From NCBI GenBank assembly GCA_019634365.1, contig JAHQVM010000003.1, positions 1-64,000 of the forward strand: DNA of 64,000 nt. Reading direction: 5' to 3'. Both the position numbers and the translations under genes were made by a program. This DNA comes from Flavobacteriaceae bacterium. GTDB taxonomy: Bacteria > Bacteroidota > Bacteroidia > Flavobacteriales > Flavobacteriaceae. Below the pieces are notes generated by a model. The model was not told the DNA's origin, searched no databases, and was given only the letters and a program-made list of their open reading frames with translations. How positions within the stretch are numbered: position 1 is the stretch's first letter; each line of letters opens with the position of its first letter. Of the stretch, positions 44,801 through 51,213 are shown piece by piece.

Positions 44801-45576
44801 TTCGTGACAGCCTTGGATGTGAATCTCAATGGAACATCGCCTTCCCTGATTCGGTATCATTGGATCCAGAAGCTATCGTTGATATTCAGTGTATTGATAA
44901 TGTATCCACCAATGTGGTTACAGTGGAGGTTGATGAAGAAAGTGTGGATTTCTCCCAATTGGAATTCTCATTGAACGGTGGTCCATTCCAAAACAGCAAT
45001 GTATTCACGAATTTACCCGGTAGTACCGACAATTTTGTCACCGTAAGGCATTCTAACGGTTGTGAAAAAATGACCGAGCCTTTCGATATAGAAACCATTG
45101 CACCTGTTTGGTTGTTCCTTGAAGAAGGAGAACTAAACGAAATTGTTGCCATTGCCAACGGTGGGAATGGAGAGTTTACCTATACCTTCAACGGAGAAGA
45201 TATGGGTAATGAGAATGTATTTACCATTACCGAATCTGGAAGCTATGAGGTCATCGTTACCGATAGCAGCGGTTGTATGGCTGTTGCACGGGTTGAACGG
45301 GAGTTTATAGACATCTGTATCCCAGATTATTTTACACCCAATGGAGATGGTGTTCAAGATGGTTGGACCATAGGATGTGCCCCTAATTATCCAAATCTGG
45401 TCTTCTCCATTTACGATCGATACGGTCGTAAGGTAGCTACCTTACGTGCCGGTGAACATTGGGATGGAAGATACAACGGCAATGAACTGCCCTCTGGAGA
45501 CTATTGGTTTATTGTAGAAACCGATAGATCTGGCGAAATACGTGACTTTGTCGGACACTTTACATTGTATAGATAA
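35896..45576 (+). CDS. sprB: SprB-like giant gliding-motility adhesin
   Basis: A 3226-residue surface filament protein. Signal peptide (GIQCYAQ); an N-terminal domain to about residue 350; a DUF11-like module at about 355-500 (NIVLTKIVEDEFGNDIGGQ); an Ig-like part with cysteines; then about 29 SprB repeats by my count, each closing with the pattern FTGLxAGTYTVxVxDxxxC; and a C-terminal type B T9SS domain (DYFTPNGDGVQDGW ... SIYDRYGRKV). In F. johnsoniae SprB moves along the cell surface, driven by the gliding motor, and gives spreading and gliding. This version is about half the length of the F. johnsoniae protein (about 6500 residues). It lies between sprD and sprF as expected. Confidence 0.93.
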   Translation: MYKPTINRLPALLIVLFFGIQCYAQNYVPFTPRFDQDLRGDMILIGNNILGPDNGPFNDNTAYNHQVDMQYIDIDGDPTTYSSSSADLVIPDPSCYVIRHASLYWGAVTEGTQPFTNIKFKGPTGGYNDITGTIIFDADGTSADGGDSFPYACYADVTDIVLNLDNDLGTYTVANVSSALGETSTFDPYNGTGYSAGWSLFIVYEDPRLPGKSITSFDGFSAISVPGGNTALDIPVSGFRTVPAPAPVRANFAFATLEGDKPIVGDRLRLNGTALSTTDRPVDNFFNSSVTQLSAMPVDNRNPNSTNTLGFDTGIIAVPNPGNTVIANDATSATIRVETSGDTYFPYLTAFAVEIIEPNIVLTKIVEDEFGNDIGGQVVALGQELNYVIGFQNTGNDNATNFTIRDILPINIIFDYPTDLVLPAGVTVQSYDPATRELIFAIEDQLVEENDPVYEIRIEVQVVETCQQLAPACSDIINNQAFATYQGTLNPTFIITDDPSHSSNTGCLISPQATNFLADLDDCVFTQNETLCGDSVTLTAADGYVSYSWSTSPTGTPVIGTGQTYTATATGTYYSFNTAAAPCRSIVQEYIVTLFGGSTPNPIIPYADEVVICPNDGKELPNIYLCGQDDFRDLTADIASATEIFWELLDESSCPAVSDPDCANENNTCVWNIVGTGTDYTVNSAGQYRLTINYEGGCFNQFYFNVYQNLLEPTVSVTDIICTTPGTITVNNVPSDYEFSLDGVTFQSSNVFSVTVPGIYTVYIQQVGVPSGACLFTVPDVLVRARDFTVSSIVEQPLCFGDLGSIYLAANDADPQYYFSLYQGGTLVNSVGPIVSNTHSFVNLNPGTYTAVVETDDGCTHTEDIEIIEPPLLTVTAAITIPLTCTDGEITAYPVGGTPPYFYFINGSPTFQTVPEIVVTTPGVYDITVVDSNNCSADTSITIEATPPPEFNVLTTDILCADDGDAGIITIDVINANGNILQFSIDGGVTFSVSPVFTGLAAGSYDVVVEYTTGPSVCLSDPQTVTIDAATAISGTAELTSDYTCNTTGTIEVTNVTGGEPPYMYSIDGVNFQSSPIFTGLTAGSYTITIRDDNDCTAVTNEIVIPPLDPPTDMTFSNTPLTCPTNLTTVTITGTTGGVAPLEYQIIAPAPAATPYQSSPVFADLAPDVYTFQVRDANDCTYSESYAIDPLPTLSIFGETLSNVTCFGAADGSVQFTISGTTSFEYQINGGSPVPGTSPVVLIGLTAGSYTIVVTDLITNCTATETAVVQGPTSPLTVSLEVEPITCIADGSVVVNASGGWGGYTYTLTLPDTTTLPPQTNDTFTNLTQAGTYTVNVEDANGCVFTDTFDLSTPSLPVASISTTSDLCYDTGDNATIIVDVTSGQPPYEYSINGGPFQSSNTFTDLGPGSYTITVRDAFGCETTLPAEIIAPELLIDAVLTDSPDCTPTPDATISGTIAGGSVPYTYAVSIDGGAYIPLGGTGTTFAYSTSIAGTYQFEVTDAQGCTATSPIITINPVEPPVLDVVVQTEPILCNGDSNGALDITFDPTVGTPPFLINVFNDTTGTDYGTQTTGLPAGDYTITLTDGNSCTDVETITIAEPDPIVVSYTTEDITCSSTGTTEGSITIDSTIGGVGPYDYYVTGTAYSNSEIDTPGTIPITFDVINFGLYEITVIDSNGCTVLFQDVLIASPPDDLDITVDSTADCTTGGQAVVAVSSVLGSTGPFWFTIYQGPISVYPNPPGSWIPEDTPGSQSATFTGLTPGITYTFIVYDESTMCSYYEPAATAIPTNSTLTLTGVGSDNVTCTGNADGDVSFTVNSIYATAVDISYEIFDSLTLQTTGIVGTDTVAAGGTLTVSDLGPLPPGTYFVLIQETSGPNAGCGVATAPLIITESTILLDLSASVNQNANCNPNSGVVSAIAQNGTAPYQYQITTTPTAPGPTDPSWDPSNTFNVDAGSYYVHAIDANECIITSPVQVVDMDPEPVIDAVTTNQCDTPQGQFEVDVTLTTAGIPPYSVSIDGGGFQSQTFPFTITGLSSGTHTVEVMDANGCGQLINVDIESPLGLSPSVTALPSCTDDDGEITITATGGTGTYTYAISPNPPTIVLTGNVFSGVPSGTYTVTVTDTTTLCTEDISVTLENAIPVTFDTEVSDTSCNAGSDGQIIVNLLPGNDNPIYMYEIIAPIVVAPQTSNIFTGLAAGTYTVQVTSGRDCVATADVPVGEPLLLEASATATTFVCTTDNTPAPSTITITETGGTADYFYSIDGTNYFPSNEFEVLDTGTTQIITVYVRDANNCIATNTVTIDPLPIITATSFAIATPIDCNQTGSVAINVTGGSGNFEYQLLPDGPIQASNIFDIPGPGTYYYQVNDLDTNCYFLTDSFEVPPFDLIDANLAVTQQNDCFGATDGELALTISGYSGAYTYQLLDGTGAPIGGPVAANTSTNPVIIAGLPAGNYSVNVVETDTPFCTTDTNVVTVGSPPLPLELEASETANVTCNNNEGIITALADGGTSPYEYELTGDATVPYSSNNVFTDLSAGTYTVNVRDDNDCIESYTVVLEEPDPIDADFIPSTTTLSCFGDQDATITVENVTGGQNGNYTYTLNMISPSTSTSGPQLSNIFEGLGAGTYTVTINDGFDCFMTSLPIFIGEPDLVIASLNASTTPTCLTEAQLTLSANGGTGSTYEYSTTPDFATVLGSFTTSVTFSVAPGTYSYYVRDANGCVANASNEITIDPLPPLVVNVLTDNPQINCVGDTTGVIEANAQGGLGDYVYELHDASGNPIPADQNSPGTFSGLSIGDYIVYVTSGDCDAFSEEITITEPENGLQSDFVVTNVLCQGEDNGRLEILAEGGTGVILYAISPRLDQYFENNVFENLAPGNYDAIVQDELGCFLTFNFDVTEPPAVLIEIVPDSTIPEICEGDQDGFFSIDIDGGTLPYSVSVDDYDGEYTTGGPTQTVFNFDNLGGGDHIVYVRDSLGCESQWNIAFPDSVSLDPEAIVDIQCIDNVSTNVVTVEVDEESVDFSQLEFSLNGGPFQNSNVFTNLPGSTDNFVTVRHSNGCEKMTEPFDIETIAPVWLFLEEGELNEIVAIANGGNGEFTYTFNGEDMGNENVFTITESGSYEVIVTDSSGCMAVARVEREFIDICIPDYFTPNGDGVQDGWTIGCAPNYPNLVFSIYDRYGRKVATLRAGEHWDGRYNGNELPSGDYWFIVETDRSGEIRDFVGHFTLYR

Positions 45577-45623
45577 AATAGCACACCATGAATTGATACG
45601 TCACCCTAACAAAACCTACTTCT

Positions 45624-46610
45624 ATGAAAAAACTATTACAATACCTATTGATCGCCCTAGCCATGCAGAGCTACGGTCAAGAACTTAACTTACCTGTGTT
45701 TACACAGTATTTAGCAGACAATGATTTTGTGGTTTCCCCCACTTTTGCAGGTATCGGTGATAATTTTAGAATTAGAGCCAATGGATTGACACAGTGGGTC
45801 GGGATTAAAAATGCACCGCAAAACTTAGCCTTTTATAGCGATATTAGATTGGGAACCCGCTCCGGTGCCGGAATTTCGGCCTATGTGGACCGCAATGGGC
45901 ATACTCGGCAAAACGGGGTGAAACTATCCTTTGCGCATCACCTTATTCTCGATTTGACTACGCAACAGTACCTATCCTTTGGTTTATCCTATAATGTAAA
46001 TAATTTTAGGATTGCTATTGAAGATTTCAATACAACCTATGAAAACCCAACGATCGATCCCAGGGTGACGGACGACCGATCGACGACAAGCCATAATTTC
46101 GATGTGGGTGCGTTGTATAGAATTGGTGAGTTTTGGTTGAGTGCAAATGCCAATAACATTCTTCCTAAAGACGATGACCCATTTACGGGATTTGAACCCA
46201 ATGGACTTCTTAATCTTCAGTTTTATTCGGGGTACATTTTTAAGTTGAGTAATTATTCTGAAGTAGAACCTTCTACGTTCGTTCAGGTATTTACTGGGGA
46301 TGGAAGGTCCAGTACCGACTTGAATTTTAGGTACCGAAAATACAATGGCAATGACGACTTTTATTGGGTGGGAGGATCTGCTCGTTTTTTGAACGATCAG
46401 GTATTACAACCGCTTAATATTGGCCCAATGGCTGGACTCAAAAAATCGTTTTTCTATGTTTCCTATGCTTACCAAATAACACTGAACGACCTTACCACCT
46501 ACAATACAGGAACGCATGCAGTAACCATTGGTTTCGACCTATTTCAATCCCTGAGTGTTTGTCCGTGTACCAAAGGAAAGTATCGAAAAGGAAACAAACT
46601 GTATCAATAA
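45624..46610 (+). CDS. sprF: SprF/PorP-type outer-membrane protein
   Basis: A 328-residue protein with signal peptide (MQSYGQ) and the PorP/SprF family pattern throughout: LPVFTQYLADNDFVVSPTFA near the start, RSGAGISAYVDRNGHTRQNG, and the end strand AVTIGFDLFQSLSVCPC. In F. johnsoniae SprF is required for delivery of SprB to the surface. It follows sprB by 47 bases and is followed by a strong terminator, closing the locus. The C-terminal CPCTKGKYRKGNKLYQ tail is basic and probably faces the periplasm. Confidence 0.93.
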   Translation: MKKLLQYLLIALAMQSYGQELNLPVFTQYLADNDFVVSPTFAGIGDNFRIRANGLTQWVGIKNAPQNLAFYSDIRLGTRSGAGISAYVDRNGHTRQNGVKLSFAHHLILDLTTQQYLSFGLSYNVNNFRIAIEDFNTTYENPTIDPRVTDDRSTTSHNFDVGALYRIGEFWLSANANNILPKDDDPFTGFEPNGLLNLQFYSGYIFKLSNYSEVEPSTFVQVFTGDGRSSTDLNFRYRKYNGNDDFYWVGGSARFLNDQVLQPLNIGPMAGLKKSFFYVSYAYQITLNDLTTYNTGTHAVTIGFDLFQSLSVCPCTKGKYRKGNKLYQ

Positions 46611-46693
46611 ATATCCAGTATAACCGCTTTTAAAAAGAAGTAGGAAACATTAAACGTACATGAGCGAAAGGTTTGGCAGCCTTTATTTACTGG

Positions 46694-46730
46694 AGAACAG
46701 GCCTTGATATAAGGCCTGTTCTATTTTATT
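46694..46730 (+). terminator. Intrinsic terminator of the gliding locus
   Basis: AGAACAGGCCTT-GATAT-AAGGCCTGTTCT is a 12-bp perfect stem followed by an AT-rich tract (ATTTTATT), 84 bases after the sprF stop. It may also stop the convergent LamG gene transcript. Confidence 0.85.
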
Positions 46731-46747
46731 GCCTATAGCAATCTACT

Positions 46748-47713
46748 TTATTTCTTAAGAAGTTGTTTGGTATACTTCGCCCCGTATTCTGAAGTGAACG
46801 TAAGATGATAAACTCCAGATTTCAAGAAATTCACATCCACGGTTTGATTCAATTCGGTGACCTGTATTCGCAGTAACACACTTCCTTTCATATCAGTAAT
46901 TTCCATAGATGTCAAAGCGCCTAGGACCGATGCATCATAGGTCATGCTAAAACTTGCTGAAGTTGGATTAGGCGAAAGCTTGATGTTTTTTGCCAATGCG
47001 CTGGCATCGTTTATACTCAATGGTACATTTTCATAAATATCAACCACTTCCTGATCAGATAAAGCGCGATTATATACCAAGATTTCGTCTATAGTACCCG
47101 GAAATTTATTGGTATCATTATCCGATTGCGACCCTACCACAAAAGGAAACACACTAGGGGTTAAATCGGCACTAGGAGCAGCTATGCTCGTTAAAATACC
47201 GTCCAAATACACCCTAGAAGTCGTCCCATCGAAAGCGGCAACCACGTGCATCCAAACACCGGTTGGAACAGGATCCGTGTCGATTACTTCATCCGCATTT
47301 ACATTCCAACGAATTTGTTGAGTGGGCGTTAACCCCAGATAATATCCCCCAGCATCGAAACCAGCCCAGTTATTGAGAAGTCCTGTCCAGTCGATGACAG
47401 TTTGATCTATTTTAATCCATGCAGCCAGCGAAATCGCATTCTCCGAATCAAAGTCGAACACTCCAGGGGCACTCGCCAAGGTTAAATAATCTTCCACGAA
47501 CAATAGGGCTTTCATGGGCTCCCCAAATCGATCGTCTGCCGGTAATAAGGTGCCCGTACCTATGGGAGCCAGATCGTATCCATTGGCCGTGGCATCGACA
47601 TAGGTGCCATTGTCCAATTCGTAACGTCCCATAAGGCCATCTTCGGGAATTTGAGCCTGCGCTTCCGCTAGGGAGAATAGACTAATAAGTGTAAAGAGTA
47701 ATAGTTTTTTCAT
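46748..47713 (-). CDS. LamG-domain secreted protein with T9SS type A sorting domain
   Basis: Started at ATG 47713 (MKKLLLFTL), 321 residues; an upstream in-frame ATG would add 16 polar residues before the signal peptide and is rejected. After the signal (AEAQAQ), a concanavalin A/LamG-type domain fills about 20-225 (ISLAAWIKIDQ; GVWMHVVAAFDGTTSRVYLDG; GTIDEILVYNRALSDQEV, the classic end of Laminin_G_3). A type A sorting domain follows (IKLSPNPTSASFSM ... SGVYHLTFTSEYG ... KQLLKK). Likely a secreted or surface glycan-binding protein. Single gene, convergent with sprF. Confidence 0.9.
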   Translation of the reverse strand: MKKLLLFTLISLFSLAEAQAQIPEDGLMGRYELDNGTYVDATANGYDLAPIGTGTLLPADDRFGEPMKALLFVEDYLTLASAPGVFDFDSENAISLAAWIKIDQTVIDWTGLLNNWAGFDAGGYYLGLTPTQQIRWNVNADEVIDTDPVPTGVWMHVVAAFDGTTSRVYLDGILTSIAAPSADLTPSVFPFVVGSQSDNDTNKFPGTIDEILVYNRALSDQEVVDIYENVPLSINDASALAKNIKLSPNPTSASFSMTYDASVLGALTSMEITDMKGSVLLRIQVTELNQTVDVNFLKSGVYHLTFTSEYGAKYTKQLLKK

Positions 47714-47827
47714 AATGGTGGGTTTGAATTGAATGCTGAAGTTACTAAAATTTAAATTCACTCAATTGATTTGCAGTTCATTAAAACCAAACCATATGCT
47801 AAAACCTTCCATAGAATCTAAAACAAC

Positions 47828-47848
47828 GAAGAAGAAGAAGAAGAAGAA
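47828..47848. repeat. GAA trinucleotide repeat, seven copies
   Basis: Seven perfect GAA units next to the tRNA-His terminator; on the minus strand they read as TTC repeats after the hairpin. Non-coding. Confidence 0.95.
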
Positions 47849-47874
47849 AACCCTTCAACGAATGTTGAAGGGTT
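47849..47874 (-). terminator. Intrinsic terminator of tRNA-His
   Basis: AACCCTTCAAC-GAAT-GTTGAAGGGTT, an 11-bp perfect stem 4 bases beyond the tRNA 3' end, followed on the minus strand by TTTTC repeats. Confidence 0.88.
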
Positions 47875-47878
47875 TATG

Positions 47879-47952
47879 GGTGGAAGACCGGGTTCGAACC
47901 GGCGACCTCCTGAACCACAATCAGGCGCTCTAACCAGCTGAGCTACAACCAC
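47879..47952 (-). tRNA. tRNA-His (GTG anticodon)
   Basis: Minus-strand cloverleaf with D-arm GCTC AGCTGGTTAGA GC, anticodon arm CCTGA TTGTGGT TCAGG (anticodon GTG), and T-arm GCCGG TTCGAAC CCGGT. A genomic G lies at position -1 (47953) opposite C73, the mark of tRNA-His. The acceptor stem GTGGTTG/CTTCCAC has two adjacent U-U mismatches (5-68 and 6-67). A full CCA end is not encoded. Confidence 0.95.
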
Positions 47953-48030
47953 CATTTCACTTTCTTGGCAAAAGCGGATGCAAATATAGTGCATTTAAGC
48001 GCTATGCACAAAGCTCTTTTCGAAGATTTT

Positions 48031-48747
48031 TTAAATCAGATCAAAGATAGAGTGTACCGCCGGATACCGTTCTACCGTAAATCCTTCAGCGGCTTCGGTT
48101 TGGATAATTCTTCCCAAATTCCGGTTCCTGTAACGTAAGCTCTCATAAAGATTTTTAGACGAAGTATGAGTTTCCGGTTCTTTGGATTCTGGATCGTAAA
48201 ACTGACTTTTATATGCTTTTATCGCTTCCATTTTTACATCCATATACCCTGTTACATCCACGACTACATTGGGCTCAATATCCTTCCATTGTATATAATG
48301 GTATACAGCCTTGGGTCGCCAAGCTTCCTGTAACTTACCATTGAGGCTTGTTTCAATGCGGCGTAACCCACTTAAAAAACAGGCATCGCTGGCCAACTTA
48401 CTCCCTTTGCCGTGGTCTATATGACGATCCTCAACAGCGTTGCAAAAAACAATCTCCGGGCGGTACTTACGAAGTATTTGAATGATCGCCAATTGTTCCT
48501 TTTTTCCATTTTGAAAGAATCCATCTCCTAAATCCAAATTCTCCCGGACCGAAGCCCCCAAAACTTTGGCAGCAGCAGCAGCTTCCTTGTCCCTTATTTC
48601 TGCCGTTCCACGGGTTCCCAATTCACCTCGGGTCAAATCCAGTATCCCAACTTTCTTTCCTTGGGCAATTTCCTTGGCAAGGGTAGCCCCACAACTCATT
48701 TCCACATCATCGGGATGGGCGCCAATGGCTAAAATGTCTAATTTCAT
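48031..48747 (-). CDS. bshB1: Bacillithiol biosynthesis deacetylase BshB1
   Basis: A 238-residue LmbE/PIG-L zinc deacetylase. The metal motif GAHPDDVE (His11, Asp14) and the downstream EDRHIDHGKGSKLA match BshB1, which removes the acetyl group from N-acetylglucosaminyl-malate during synthesis of bacillithiol, the low-molecular-weight thiol of many Bacteroidota and Firmicutes. FLSGLRRIET and the C-terminal EGFTVERYPAVHSIFDL also fit BshB1 as I remember it. Its start overlaps the stop of the upstream Cys/Met PLP enzyme gene by 4 bases (ATGA), so the two are translationally coupled and both belong to thiol metabolism. bshA and bshC are not in the window. Confidence 0.92.
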   Translation of the reverse strand: MKLDILAIGAHPDDVEMSCGATLAKEIAQGKKVGILDLTRGELGTRGTAEIRDKEAAAAAKVLGASVRENLDLGDGFFQNGKKEQLAIIQILRKYRPEIVFCNAVEDRHIDHGKGSKLASDACFLSGLRRIETSLNGKLQEAWRPKAVYHYIQWKDIEPNVVVDVTGYMDVKMEAIKAYKSQFYDPESKEPETHTSSKNLYESLRYRNRNLGRIIQTEAAEGFTVERYPAVHSIFDLI

Positions 48748-49916
48748 AGGGTGACCAATTGTTTTTTTGCAACCGTTTCAAACGCTTGTTCCAAGTCTGA
48801 AATCAAATCCTTCTTGTCTTCAATTCCTACCGAGAAACGCAGTAAACCATCTGCAATGCCCTGACGCTGTCGCTCTTCTGGTGTTAATAAGGCATGCGAA
48901 GTTTTAACTGGGGATAATATGGAAGATTCCACTCCAGCAAGGCTCATGGATTGCTTAATGAGTTTTAAGGATGACATAAATGCATCCGGATCTATGGAAT
49001 CAATCAATTCAAAAGAAAGCATTCCTGTAAAACCACGCATCTGACGTTTCGCTATATCATGATCTGGATGATTCTTCAATCCAGGATAGTATACCTTATG
49101 AACCAGTGGATGCTTGTCCAGCCACTTGGCTAATTTCTTAGCATTCCTATTTTGTGCCTTCACACGAACCACCATAGTTTTCATGCTACGTTCCAAAAGC
49201 CAAACTGTATAATCGCTCAAACTGCCTCCGAAATTCTTGGCCAAATTCCAAATCCGGTCTATATGCTCTTGGCTAGCCGCTACGGCACCCGCACAGATAT
49301 CGCTATGTCCTCCCATATATTTGGTGGCACTGTGCACCATGATATCGATTCCAAAATCGGCAGGGTTCTGGTTTACTGGAGATGCAAATGTATTATCGAT
49401 AATACTTGTTATTCCACGTTCTTTGCAAATACGGGTAATCATCTCTAGATCAGTTATAAGCATCAATGGATTTGAAGGCGTTTCCACGTAGATAATTTTT
49501 GTATTGGGCTTCACCTTCGACAAGAAATCCTCTTCAGAAAAGCCATCGGTAAAATCGAATTCAATCCCCAACTTGGGTAACTCTTCGACCATAAAATTAA
49601 AAGCACCCCCATAAATGGTTTTTTGCACCACCATATGGTCACCGGTTTTCAGAAAAGCCAATAAGGTATGGCTAATGGCAGCCATTCCGCTTCCAAAAAT
49701 AAGACCAGCTTCACATTTTTCCAAGGCTGCAACCTTCTTGGCCAAGGCCTCTTGGTTGGGAGTATTGAAATATCTTGGATACCGCTTAATATCCACATCT
49801 TCATAAGCATATGAACTGGAAGTGTATATAGGAGAAACAGCTCCTTTAAACTGTTCATCCTCTATGCCTCCCGTATGAGTACAAACGGTGTTCATACCAA
49901 ATTCGTTGGATTTCAT
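48744..49916 (-). CDS. Cys/Met metabolism PLP-dependent enzyme (cystathionine gamma-synthase/lyase type)
   Basis: A 390-residue fold-type I PLP enzyme. Family marks: TPNQEALAKKVAALE, the PLP-lysine K199 in MVHSATKYMGGHSD, YVETPSNPLM, and the C-terminal FSVGIEDKKDLISDLEQAF. Synthase, gamma-lyase and sulfhydrylase activities cannot be separated safely by eye. The signature LAGVESSILSP near the C-terminus is shared by the family. Coupled by a 4-base overlap with bshB1, which needs cysteine at the next step of its pathway, so a transsulfuration role supplying cysteine is attractive. Divergent from hutI (61-base gap). Confidence 0.88.
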   Translation of the reverse strand: MKSNEFGMNTVCTHTGGIEDEQFKGAVSPIYTSSSYAYEDVDIKRYPRYFNTPNQEALAKKVAALEKCEAGLIFGSGMAAISHTLLAFLKTGDHMVVQKTIYGGAFNFMVEELPKLGIEFDFTDGFSEEDFLSKVKPNTKIIYVETPSNPLMLITDLEMITRICKERGITSIIDNTFASPVNQNPADFGIDIMVHSATKYMGGHSDICAGAVAASQEHIDRIWNLAKNFGGSLSDYTVWLLERSMKTMVVRVKAQNRNAKKLAKWLDKHPLVHKVYYPGLKNHPDHDIAKRQMRGFTGMLSFELIDSIDPDAFMSSLKLIKQSMSLAGVESSILSPVKTSHALLTPEERQRQGIADGLLRFSVGIEDKKDLISDLEQAFETVAKKQLVTL

Positions 49917-49977
49917 AATGCATAAATTTTGAACCTCTAAGGTATTAATTCCTTTTCAGGTTTGCTATATTTAACCA

Positions 49978-51213
49978 ATGAAACTTTTGCTAACCAACAT
50001 TAAGGAATTACTGCAAATCCGCGACAGTACTATCCAAAAAGTAAGTGGTTCGGATATGAGCCACCTACCCTCCCTGAAGAACGCATGGCTCTTGTTTGAA
50101 GATGAGGTTATAAGCGATTTTGGCAACATGGATTCATGCCCTAAAGCAATGGACTCCCAGAAAATCGATTGTACCGGTAAAATGGTTTTGCCAACTTGGT
50201 GCGATAGCCATACCCATCTGGTTTATGCCGGAAATCGGGAACAGGAATTTGTGGATAGGATCAATGGTTTAAGCTATCAAGAGATTGCCGTAAAAGGCGG
50301 CGGTATTTTAAACAGTGCCAAAAAGTTACAGGCAACTTCTGAAGAAGACCTCTACAAACAATCTGCTAAAAGACTGGAAGAAGTCATGGCGTTGGGAACA
50401 GGTGCCTTGGAAATTAAAAGTGGATACGGTCTTACCACCGAAGCCGAACTGAAAATGCTTCGCGTGGCGAAACAGCTGGAAAAACAATACCCTATCACCA
50501 TTAAAACCACCTTTTTAGGAGCGCATGCAGTCCCAGCAGCCTATAAAGACAACAAGGATGGCTATCTGGATTTGGTATGTGATGAAATGATTCCGAAAGT
50601 GGCCGATGAAGGGTTAGCAACGTATGTGGATATATTCTGTGAGGAAGGTTATTTTACAGTGGCCGATACCCATCGGGTACTTGCTGCCGGGAAAAAACAT
50701 GGTCTCATCCCCAAAATTCATGTCAATCAGTTTCATGCCATTGGTGGTGTCGCCGCGGGAGTAGAACATCATGCCCTTAGTGTGGATCACTTGGAAGTTC
50801 TAACCCCAGAAGATATCGAGGTTTTAAAAGAAAGTGACACCATGCCTGTGGCACTCCCCTCCTGCTCTTTTTTCCTTGGGATACCCTATACCCCAGGTCG
50901 CGAGCTCATCAATGCCAATCTCCCTTTGGCACTTGCAACCGATTACAACCCGGGTTCTACACCCAGCGGTAATATGAATTTCGTGGTAGCGACGGCTTGT
51001 ATTAAAATGAGACTGACACCAGAAGAAGCCATCAATGCAGCCACAATAAATGGCGCCTACGCTATGGGAATAAGCAGCACGCATGGCAGTATTACCCAAG
51101 GAAAAAGCGCCAATGTTATTATTACCAAAGATATTCCTTCCATTGGCTATTTGCCCTATGCCTTTGGAAGTAACCTTATTGATAAAGTCATCATTAATGG
51201 AACCTGCTTATGA
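49978..51213 (+). CDS. hutI: Imidazolonepropionase
   Basis: A 411-residue amidohydrolase that opens 4-imidazolone-5-propionate to N-formimino-glutamate, step three of histidine breakdown. Signatures: DSHTHLVYAGNREQEF (first metal site), VKGGGILNSAKK, GTGALEIKSGYGLT, TTFLGAHAVP, and ALATDYNPGSTPSGNM. Cytosolic. Its stop overlaps the hutG start by 4 bases, so both are made together. hutH and hutU are absent from the window, so the pathway must be completed elsewhere. Confidence 0.96.
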   Translation: MKLLLTNIKELLQIRDSTIQKVSGSDMSHLPSLKNAWLLFEDEVISDFGNMDSCPKAMDSQKIDCTGKMVLPTWCDSHTHLVYAGNREQEFVDRINGLSYQEIAVKGGGILNSAKKLQATSEEDLYKQSAKRLEEVMALGTGALEIKSGYGLTTEAELKMLRVAKQLEKQYPITIKTTFLGAHAVPAAYKDNKDGYLDLVCDEMIPKVADEGLATYVDIFCEEGYFTVADTHRVLAAGKKHGLIPKIHVNQFHAIGGVAAGVEHHALSVDHLEVLTPEDIEVLKESDTMPVALPSCSFFLGIPYTPGRELINANLPLALATDYNPGSTPSGNMNFVVATACIKMRLTPEEAINAATINGAYAMGISSTHGSITQGKSANVIITKDIPSIGYLPYAFGSNLIDKVIINGTCL

